A stretch of 64,000 nt of DNA, taken from contig CP136066.1 in assembly GCA_032622095.1 (NCBI GenBank), positions 174,963,164 to 175,027,163 on the forward strand, read 5' to 3'. Position numbers and translations under genes: made by a program. The notes below the pieces were generated by a model, which was not told where the DNA came from, searched no databases, and worked only from the letters and a program-made list of their open reading frames with translations. Position 1 is the first letter of the stretch. The number at the start of each line of letters is the position of its first letter. Origin of the DNA: Siphonodentalium dalli (Eukaryota; Mollusca; Scaphopoda; Gadilida; Siphonodentaliidae). Below are positions 57,232-64,000 of this stretch, piece after piece.

Positions 57232-57430
57232 TTATTTATCAGCGTCGGGGAATCTGACAGGTCGTCTTCATTTGTATACTAGTCCCAGTTTCAACCATGT
57301 CACTGCGAAATCTCCTATAATTCGACGATGTCAAATTTAATATACACAATCTGTCCACGTGACTAAATTTACGCCGGACTTACACTAGTCGAGATGCTCT
57401 TCGTTGCACAGATTCTGTTACGTGACTGGC
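57232..57430 (-). pseudogene. LINE reverse transcriptase relic, C-terminal part
   Basis: Minus strand reads HVTESVQRRASRLV, a stop, then SHVDRLCILNLTSSNYRRFR and SDMVET. ESVQRRAxxLV and LxxLxxxxYRRxRxDMxE are hallmarks of the region after the RT thumb in CR1/Jockey-type non-LTR retrotransposons. It continues the relic at 58,018-58,100 and 59,404-59,604. Confidence 0.75.
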
Positions 57431-57494
57431 CTAACATACAGTAATGCTCTAAGTAATCGACTCTTTAACCCTTTACCCAACAGAAGGGCCCTGT

Positions 57495-57563
57495 GCCAAT
57501 GCATTCTCTTATATATGCAAGTCGACCATAGGTCGCCTCACATATATAAGAGAATGCATTGGC
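57495..57563. repeat. Hairpin 1 of the nested element
   Basis: GCCAATGCATTCTCTTATAT and ATATAAGAGAATGCATTGGC arms around GTCGACCATAGGTCGCC. Confidence 0.95.
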
Positions 57564-57643
57564 TTAACACATTAAAAATTATAAAATTGTTAAAGAATGT
57601 AAGAAAAAATGGTAAAAAGTGTTAAAAAAAAGATTTTTTTTAG

Positions 57644-57712
57644 GCCAATGCATTCTCTTATATATGCGAGGCGACCTATGGTCGACTCGCATATATAAGA
57701 GAATGCATTGGC
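57644..57712. repeat. Hairpin 2, inverted copy of hairpin 1
   Basis: Same arms; the core reads GGCGACCTATGGTCGAC, the complement of that in hairpin 1. Confidence 0.95.
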
Positions 57713-57862
57713 ACAGGGCATAACTATAACCATCACAATGTGGTCAATGAGCCGGTTCCAATGATATCCATATTTGTATGGTTCTATTGAGACAGACCGA
57801 AGATATTTTAGGCTGTTGAAGCTTTATTTGGCCGGTTTTGGCCGTTTTGTTGGGTAAAGTGT

Positions 57863-57986
57863 TAACCACAGCAGAATTATGGGTAATTTTTCAGGATTTA
57901 GTCGGAAATATGGCTTGTTGCCATTCATCGGAAAGCCATATTTCCGACTAAATCCTGAAAAGTTACCCATAATTCTGCTGTGGTTA
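57863..57986. repeat. Hairpin 3 of the nested element
   Basis: TAACCACAGCAGAATTATGG through AGTCGGAAATATGGCTT is answered by AAGCCATATTTCCGACT through CCATAATTCTGCTGTGGTTA. Arms of about 53 bp, loop of about 15 bp, one or two mismatches. Confidence 0.95.
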
Positions 57987-58017
57987 AAGAGTCGATTACT
58001 TAGAGCATTACTGTATG

Positions 58018-58099
58018 CGGGTTACATACTTTGCAACAATATTTCATTATCGGCCGCACAACTGTAGTGTAAAGTCTCCCGAGTGTCATTGAATCGAAC
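58018..58099 (-). pseudogene. LINE reverse transcriptase relic, middle part
   Basis: Minus strand FDSMTLGRLYTTVVRPIMKY, then CCKVCNPH, matching the FxxxTxxxLYxxxVRPxxEY region of non-LTR RTs. Bounded on both sides by younger insertions. Confidence 0.75.
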
Positions 58100-59396
58100 T
58101 GGGGACATGTCTCTATTCCGAAGGTTCGCTATTCCGAAGGTTCATTATTCCGAAGGTTCGCTATTCCGAAGGTTCTCTATTCCGAAGGTTCGCTATTCCG
58201 AAGGTTCTCTATTCCGAAGGTTTTTGTTATTTTAAAGGTTGATTCTATATTCTAAAGTATTGAGAAGGTTCTTTATCACGAAGACTCTGTGTATGAAGGA
58301 AATAACTTAAAACATTAACACAATAAATGTGATTTTTTTTTGTTTTCGCGGGTTTGGTTGAGATTTAATGTCGTTACGTGTGACGTTATTTGTTAATACA
58401 TATTCACGTCACGCAGCCCACACAATTGCTATGTTTCGATTTAATGTCATTGACATTATATCTCAACAATCTTAGAGGCAATAATACGCCAGCTAAAGGA
58501 GGATTATAACAGTGAGGCTACTCAGGCTATATAATTAATACTGGAGCGCCATAACATACTGCGTAGCAGAATATCGCTGAATAGACGGGTATGAGATGGA
58601 CCTAACTGCAATTGTGACTTTGTATTGACATTAAAGGCCCGCTTAATTTTCAAGTCACCGATTATTTTTTTATAGTGCCTTGATATACGGTTTTAATAAC
58701 AAACTATGCCATAAAATATTATTAAAATAGTATAATTCATCACCATTTGAAACATCTGTGTCTCAGAAGGTGCTCATGGAGTAATAGCAAATAACTGAAA
58801 TCATAAAATCATTTCCCCCGTTAAAGCTCCCAGAATGGAACAGAATTCAAATAATAGTTTATTTTCAATTGAAGGGGAATAATTCTATATCTAAATATAT
58901 AGTTATTCCCCTTCCATTGAAAATAATAGACTTTGTGTAGAAGATTCAGCACAGACCAGGCGTCGGTATCTCAACGAAAACAACATGTTCACATAGAAAA
59001 ATAGAAAACAGCTGAAATCATAAAAAGATTTCCCCCGTTATGGCTCCCAGAATGCAACCTAATTCAAACTAAAATGTATTTTCAATGGAAGGGGAATAAC
59101 GCTATCTTTAAAATAAAGAGTTATCCCACTCCATTGAAAATAATATACTTTGCGCAACAAAACCAGATGAAACTGAAGCACAAAACATGTTGGTAACTCA
59201 CCCAAATTTTGATTCATTTCTGGTTAAATACGTCCAGAATAGAAAATCGTCGGAATAGCGAAACTTCGTTTTGCGAACCTTCGGAATAGGGCACCTTTGG
59301 AATAATGAACATTCGGAATAGGGAACAATCGGAATAATGAACCTTCGGATAGCGAACCTTCGGAATAATGAACCTTCGGAATAGAGAACCATACCC
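58100..59396. mobile_element. Inverted-repeat element with minisatellite TIRs and 7-bp TSD
   Basis: ATCGAAC occurs at 58,093-58,099 and 59,397-59,403, immediately outside the ends. The ends (GGGGACATGTCTCTATTCCG and, inverted, GGGTATGGTTCTCTATTCCG) lead into arrays of a 16-bp unit CTATTCCGAAGGTTCG. There are about seven units on the left (58,112-58,222) and about nine inverted and more diverged units on the right (59,235-59,392). The interior holds a roughly 215-bp tandem duplication, each copy with a hairpin. No gene. Confidence 0.85.
58785..59160. repeat. Tandem duplication with hairpins inside the 16-bp-TIR element
   Basis: AACTGAAATCATAAAATCAT, TTTCCCCCGTTAAAGCTCCCA and ATTTTCAATTGAAGGGGAAT recur about 208-215 bp downstream in diverged form. 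In each copy TTTTCAATGGAAGGGGAATA-like sequence pairs with TATTCCCCTTCCATTGAAAA across about 25 bp. Confidence 0.8.
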
Positions 59397-59403
59397 ATCG
59401 AAC

Positions 59404-59604
59404 GTGGTTGACATTCCGGTTTATTACTTCAAAGATTTGGTTTGCTTGATTCACCACATAATTAACTTGATCAGCAAATTTCAACTTAGTATCGCTGATT
59501 ACACCGAGGTACTTCTCCGATTCCTTGGGTTCAATTGGAAGTTGTATTTTTGTGTCTGTCGTATGATACTTGTTGTGGGAGTTATTGTGTCCGAAATGTA
59601 GCAC
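59404..59604 (-). pseudogene. LINE reverse transcriptase relic, upstream part
   Basis: Minus strand MLHFGHNNSHNKYHTTDT, then EKYLGVISDTKLKFADQVNY and VVNQANQIFEVI. LHFGxxN, LGVxxDxKLKFxxxxxxxxxKANQ(I/V)xxxI is diagnostic for the late palm/thumb of non-LTR RTs. The frame then enters the inverted-repeat element. Confidence 0.85.
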
Positions 59605-59639
59605 GTTGATTATATATATATATATATGGTAGCATTTAC

Positions 59640-59858
59640 ATAACTTGCTAAACTTAGGAATAAATATAAATAATGTTCATACATTATAAGTAATAATGTT
59701 AAGGTGTTTGAAAATAACTCGTTTGTTCCAACCTAAGTTCGTTTGTATTTTTTGGTTCAATTACATATAGACTAAACTAAACTGAAATTTGACTATATTC
59801 GCTTGATTTCTGATTCCCACAAAGGCGAATTGCTTCGACGTTATTACCAGGAATATCG
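59640..59858. other. No gene seen
   Basis: Follows a TA run (59,611-59,627). AT-rich, nothing recognised. Confidence 0.4.
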
Positions 59859-59882
59859 TTGTTTCGTTATTTTTTTATCAAG

Positions 59883-60094
59883 ATGTCCACGACCATTCAT
59901 TCATCTCTATCAAACGATTGTGGATATAGTAACTGGAAAACTGTAGCAGATTTTTTATTTTCAACAGTCATACTTGCAAAGAAGCAACATATGTTGAACC
60001 TGCTACTCCAACAATTATACGATTCGCAAAATCAGTCAGATACGAAAAGGGAAACGGAAAAAGTTCACAAAAGTTCGGGGTATAGAGTGTCTGT
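59883..60094 (+). CDS. Possible first exon of an unrecognised gene
   Basis: ATG at 59,883 opens MSTTIHSSLSNDCGYSNWKT, then VADFLFSTVILAKKQHMLNL and a hydrophilic stretch, reaching GTGTCT|GTAAGT near 60,094. No domain was recognised and no downstream exon found. Support is one open frame plus one good donor, so treat as tentative. Confidence 0.25.
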
Positions 60095-60129
60095 AAGTTA
60101 CAACCTGACTGAGTATCATAACTCATAAA

Positions 60130-61028
60130 CTGTCAGTGGACGGCACACCTCGAATTTTCGACAATTCCAACACTTATGTTATTTTGACATATTCCAAATA
60201 AGAAACAACACACAGCTTGTGCGTTGGTAATGATATGCCACTAGCTTTTATACATAATTTTAGGCCAATCGACGGATAAATATGGATCGGCCGGTACGAC
60301 AATAGTTCTCGTATTTTCTGAATGTCATGTCAACTATATTATATATTGGCGAATGTCCTTCGCAACATATGTTGACAATAAATAATTTCTTTTTCTTTTA
60401 AAAGCAAACAATAATACTTGCAACATATAAACACAACATCTATACATGGGCATTTACAGACACGCTATATATACATTGGCAGAGACATGCGCGTGCATAA
60501 ATAGTGTGCTACATGTATTGAAATACCTCTCAAATAAATCAAACATAGTCAACTAACTACAGTCCGCATATATACTGAGATTTTGGAAGGGGCATTTCCT
60601 CAATAGAATGCCGGACGGAAACCGGATATTTAACCTGACATTTTGGTTGCGATATTATTGCAATATTTTGCGCTTAATATTGCGACATCTTGCGCTCAAA
60701 ATTGAATTTAAAGCAAATTATTGCTTCTTCTATATTTTTATTGCATAAATAGAGACAATGTTTAAGATTTGTATATAATTATAGTTGGAAATGCTATATG
60801 TATACTATATGTACACTATATGCACAGTATTAATCTAATATAAATATAACACTATCGGGTCTGTATGATATTTTGCGCGCTTAATATCGAAATATTTTGC
60901 GCTCAATATCGCAATAATAAGCGCGACAGATTTCCGGTATAGCGCTATAATCGCGCCTATTTCGAAATTAAGCGCGCTCAATATCGCAATAAAGGCGCGC
61001 CTCAATATACCACTTCGTCTGACTGGTA
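60130..61028. other. No gene seen; GCGC-rich words
   Basis: Words such as TTTTGCGCTCAATATCGCAA and TTAAGCGCGCTCAATATCGC recur in both orientations at 60,640-60,700 and 60,868-61,010. Probably a decayed element. Confidence 0.4.
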
Positions 61029-61051
61029 CTGTAGCTTCTTGCTTGGCATAG

Positions 61052-61057
61052 TTTATT
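61052..61057 (-). terminator. Poly(A) signal of SGNH gene copy 2
   Basis: AATAAA on minus (TTTATT on plus), about 115 bp past the TGA at 61,170-61,172. Confidence 0.5.
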
Positions 61058-61169
61058 ATTAAAAAAATGCAACAAACCGACCACCGTGACATACAACTTC
61101 TTAACGATCACTTCAAGTTCACAGAGAAAGAACTTGTAACTAATGACACAAAGTAAACACTAAGTAAAC

Positions 61170-61222
61170 TCACCCAGGGGACAATGGGCTCGCGTGGATG
61201 TTATATAACGATTCTCCAATTC
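61170..61222 (-). CDS. Candidate second exon of SGNH gene copy 2
   Basis: The acceptor CACCTGCGTAG precedes GA, which completes Gly from G| at 61,347. Then IGESLYNIHASPLSPG and TGA follow. The TGA lies inside GGGTGAGTTT, itself a consensus donor (GG|GTGAGT), so the exon may end in a stop or splice onward. The frame is kept in both paralogues up to this point. Confidence 0.45.
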
Positions 61223-61346
61223 CTACGCAGGTGCCTCTGATACTAACATTTGTATACAGAAATGCAATCAAGTAACTGGGGCGTTGCTAGGACTTGTCCA
61301 ATCCGAATTGAGGAAAAGTAGAGAAAACATAGGTGAAATTACGTAC

Positions 61347-62061
61347 CCTTAACCTTGGTTGCTTCGTACTTATCTAGGATATGATTCTCCGTTGCCTTGA
61401 CGACGAACGCTGGGAACAGGTTGTAGCTAATGAGTGAATCACCAATAAATGTAAATGTATTTCCCTTGAAAGAAGAACATATATCATCGTTTGAGAAACG
61501 TCTTTGCTGACACGCGCGATTGTGTGGCTTCCAATCAGCGTTATGTTTGTGAATATGTTTGCGCGCCATAAAGTTTGTACACGTAGCGCAGTTACAATTG
61601 TGTTCCATTAAAGGTTGACATATATTATCTTTGCAACATGGTTTACTACCCAGTGGCTCACACATTGCTCTGAAGATCATGCCAGGATAATATATAATGT
61701 TTAGGCATACCCCATCAGATCTCTGGAATGAGTCCCATTTTGTGGTGAAACCATTCCTCCGACGAGCATAGTACGTTTCCAGCGCGATCCATTCTGACTG
61801 AGTGGGGGCCGTGTATAACCATATTCCATTGAACACATCTTTACTATAATCTGGACATTCCGTGATAATAGAACACTGTCTTCCATTGTGTTGCTTCATC
61901 TCGTCACTCGTCCTTCCTATTCGCTCATTTGTCGCTGGCCTTGCATATATATCCTGTTTATCGGTATCAGCTTTCTCACGCAGAGCATTGCTTCGATTAA
62001 GAACAAAGTACATTAGTCCACAAAAAACGACGAAACAAACCAGAATAAGTCGGTTCCACAT
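61347..62061 (-). CDS. Type II membrane SGNH/PC-esterase-like protein, copy 2, first exon
   Basis: 238 codons from ATG 62,061 to donor AAGG|GTACGT. Same architecture as copy 1: anchor at residues 5-22, cysteine-rich middle, DWKPHNRAC, FTFIGDSL. Of roughly 20 differences, several are radical (Y22N, K106 region E/T, NGT to NGI, NIT to NII), so two N-glycosylation sequons of copy 1 are absent here. All cysteines in the compared region are kept. With the short exon 2 the product would be about 255 residues, shorter than typical PC-esterase proteins, so more exons or a truncated family form are both possible. Confidence 0.7.
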
Positions 62062-62219
62062 TATATTAGTTTATCGCGTGCTTCACGTTTTTCCGGGAAC
62101 TGGGTGGCACAAACATAACAAATTTGTTGACATATATAACAACTAATATCCGTCAATCGCATTCGAACAAACTGTCTGTATCTCTACCTGTATAGTTTTC
62201 AGTGCATATGGACTCCCTG

Positions 62220-62665
62220 ATTAATTTGAATTGGATTCCCTCATCGCGATAGAATTGTGGTGTATTAACATTACCCTTCAGAAATCAGCCATAATCAAAA
62301 AGAAATGCATATCATTCCAGGTCCAGAAAACTCGAACCTGGATATCGGAATTGTATGCCTATCACGTATACATTATCATAACTCATAATGCTCATCATAT
62401 TTTGGTGTTTATTTTTGCAAATTCTGATGACTAAACAATGCACATGTTGCGGATATATTATTTTCCACCTCTATATCACACAAAATCATATTTATATTGA
62501 AAATATGAACGGTAACAGTAGGGACACTATGTGTGGGTGCAATGTCATTGGACCTGATCCGGACAGGATCTAGGGGTTATTAAGGTTGCACTTTACTTTC
62601 CTCTCTTCTTCTGGATATCCCTCAACCAGGAAAGGTGGATAAAATATGTTCTCTCGTAGAAATAA
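62220..62665 (+). repeat. 440-bp dispersed duplication, copy 2
   Basis: Direct copy of 53,322-53,762, beginning immediately upstream of SGNH block copy 2 and ending where the 60-bp tandem repeat starts. Confidence 0.85.
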
Positions 62666-64000
62666 TTATGTATAATCCATGGGTGTTGGTGGTCCTGTTG
62701 ATATAGCGAAATTAGATAAGCGTTTACTTGTATAATCCATGGATGTTGGTGGTCCTGCTGATATAGCGATATTAGATAAGCATTTACTTGTATAATCCAT
62801 GGGTGTTGGTGGTCCTGCTGATTCAGCGATATTAGATAAGCGATTACATGTATAATCCATGGGTGTTGGTGGTCCTGCTGATATAGCGATATTAGATAAG
62901 CGATTACATGTATAATCCATGGATGTTGGTGGTCCTGCTGATATAGCGATATTAGATAAGTGTTTACATGTATAATCCATGGATGTTGGTGGTCCTGCTG
63001 ATTTAGCGATATTAGATAAGCGTTTACTTGTATAATCCATGGATGTTGGTGTTCCTGCTGATTTAGCGATATTAGATAAGCGATTACATGTATAATCCAT
63101 GGATGTCGGTGGTCCTGTTGATATAGCGATATTAGATAAGTGTTTACTTGTATAATCCATGGATGTTGGTGGTCCAGCTGATTTAGCGATATTAGATAAG
63201 TGTTTACTTGTATAATCCATGGATGTTGGTGGTCCTGCTGATTTAGCGATATTAGATAAGTGTTTACTTGTATAATCCATGGATGTTGGTGGTCCAGCTG
63301 ATTTAGCGATATTAGATAAGTGTTTACTTGTATAATCCATGGGTGTTGGTGGTCCTGCTGATTTAGCGATATTAGATAAGTGTTTACTTGTATAATCCAT
63401 GGATGTTGGTGGTCCAGCTGATTTAGCGATATTAGATAAGTGTTTACTTGTATAATCCATGGATGTTGGTGGTCCTGCTGATTTAGCGATATTAGATAAG
63501 TGTTTACTTGTATAATCCATGGATGTTGGTGGTCCTGCTGATATAGCGATATTAGATAAGTGTTTACTTGTATAATCCATGGATGTTGGTGCTCCTGCTG
63601 ATATAGCGATATTAGATAAGCGTTTACATGTATAATCCATGGGTGTTGGTGGTCCTGCTGATTTAGCGATATTAGATAAGTGTTTACATGTATAATCCAT
63701 GGATGTTGGTGGTCCTGCTGATATAGCGATATTAGATAAGCGTTTACTTGTATAATCCATGGGTGTTGGTGGTCCTGTTGATTCAGCGATATTAGATAAG
63801 TGTTTACATGTATAATCCATGGATGTTGGTGGTCCTGCTGATATAGCGATATTAGATAAGCGTTTACTTGTATAATCCATGGGTGTTGGTGGTCCTGCTG
63901 ATTTAGCGATATTAGATAAGCGTTTACATGTATAATCCATGGGTGTTGGTGGTCCTGTTGATTCAGCGATATTAGATAAGTGTTTACATGTATAATCCAT
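62666..64000 (-). CDS. Open frame of 20-residue repeats (60-bp tandem array), partial
   Basis: A 60-bp unit (CCATGGATGTTGGTGGTCCTG on plus) repeats with no length change about 22 times and runs off the right edge. On the minus strand every unit is open and reads MDYT(C/S)K(H/R)LSNIA(K/I/E)S(A/T)GPPT(S/P). The frame stops at TAA 62,666-62,668, four residues into a last partial unit. Variation concentrates at seven positions and is mostly amino-acid changing. Only a few silent changes are visible (CCG for CCA near 63,107, GCT for GCA at several units). A coding role is unproven: with a unit divisible by three, one open unit makes all open. Confidence 0.5.
   Translation of the reverse strand: MDYTCKHLSNIAESTGPPTPMDYTCKRLSNIAKSAGPPTPMDYTSKRLSNIAISAGPPTSMDYTCKHLSNIAESTGPPTPMDYTSKRLSNIAISAGPPTSMDYTCKHLSNIAKSAGPPTPMDYTCKRLSNIAISAGAPTSMDYTSKHLSNIAISAGPPTSMDYTSKHLSNIAKSAGPPTSMDYTSKHLSNIAKSAGPPTSMDYTSKHLSNIAKSAGPPTPMDYTSKHLSNIAKSAGPPTSMDYTSKHLSNIAKSAGPPTSMDYTSKHLSNIAKSAGPPTSMDYTSKHLSNIAISTGPPTSMDYTCNRLSNIAKSAGTPTSMDYTSKRLSNIAKSAGPPTSMDYTCKHLSNIAISAGPPTSMDYTCNRLSNIAISAGPPTPMDYTCNRLSNIAESAGPPTPMDYTSKCLSNIAISAGPPTSMDYTSKRLSNFAISTGPPTPMDYT

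Larger units (their letters stand above)
57437..58015. mobile_element. TA-flanked inverted-repeat element with nested hairpins
   Basis: Ends TA|CAGTAATGCTCTAAGTAATCG and its inverse, CATTACTG|TA, give a TIR of about 31 bp with a likely TA duplication, as in Tc1/mariner-type non-autonomous elements. Inside are three strong hairpins (57,495-57,563, 57,644-57,712, 57,863-57,986). The first two are inverted copies of each other, flanked by GCCCTGTGCC and GGCACAGGGC. CTTTACCCAACA near 57,471 also pairs with TGTTGGGTAAAG near 57,849. No coding capacity. Confidence 0.8.
61029..62211 (-). repeat. Duplicated gene block, copy 2
   Basis: Same-orientation copy of 46,362-47,942 lacking the MITE, with about 90% or better identity through the coding exon. 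Confidence 0.85.

Noticed and set aside
59198-59414. Minus-strand frames reading repeated FRRFxIP text
   Set aside because: They are translations of the 16-bp minisatellite TIR.
62666-64000. CRISPR-like array
   Set aside because: Units are 60 bp throughout with no unique spacers, in a eukaryotic context; it is a simple tandem repeat.

Overview
This is eukaryotic, intron-containing, AT-rich and repeat-dense DNA from a metazoan. A bivalve mollusc is the best guess. The reasons are a repeat family of the type common in bivalves (phrases such as AAAAAGGGGAATAACTCC and a run of CGGACGGACGGA-like words), decayed LINE reverse transcriptase, a very large transposon protein of a kind frequent in bivalves and cnidarians, and genes with GT-AG introns. 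The species cannot be named from the sequence. No tRNA, rRNA, CRISPR array or bacterial operon was seen.

Layout. (1) 1-21,410 is one satellite array of about 40 copies of a 538-bp monomer. Each monomer is an ancient short-plus-long dimer and carries a perfect hairpin. Monomer variants are arranged in reused blocks (higher-order structure). A decayed monomer marks the right edge up to about 21,600. (2) 21.6-29.6 kb is mostly repeats and relics, with two well-supported terminal exons of an unrecognised gene (25,864-26,032 and 26,818-26,932). (3) 29,631-31,868 is a tandem array of a 225/231-bp unit. (4) 31.9-36.1 kb is largely featureless apart from two MITE-like hairpins. (5) 36,111-41,734 is a DNA transposon with about 147-bp terminal inverted repeats ending in TTAA. 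It encodes a giant protein, broken by frameshifts and a stop. (6) 41,852-45,814 is a fold-back element with long inverted arms. (7) 46.4-48.5 kb holds a type II membrane SGNH/PC-esterase-like gene. Its close paralogue lies at 61.0-62.2 kb, and a 412-bp MITE distinguishes the two. (8) 48.4-56.9 kb contains a SAP-domain two-exon relic, a Harbinger-like DDE transposase tail duplicated around a GC-rich insert, a possible small three-exon gene, and a C2H2 zinc-finger exon on the minus strand. (9) 57.2-59.6 kb is a LINE reverse transcriptase relic split by two younger inverted-repeat elements. (10) 62,666-64,000 is a 60-bp tandem repeat, open throughout on the minus strand as a 20-residue repeat, running off the window.

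The window is best read as transposon- and satellite-rich chromatin with a few compact host genes, not as a co-operating gene cluster. The points most worth following are the higher-order satellite structure, the TIR-bounded giant-protein transposon, the paralogous SGNH genes with a MITE placed on an exon boundary, the double nested insertion into the LINE, and the 20-residue repeat frame at the right end.
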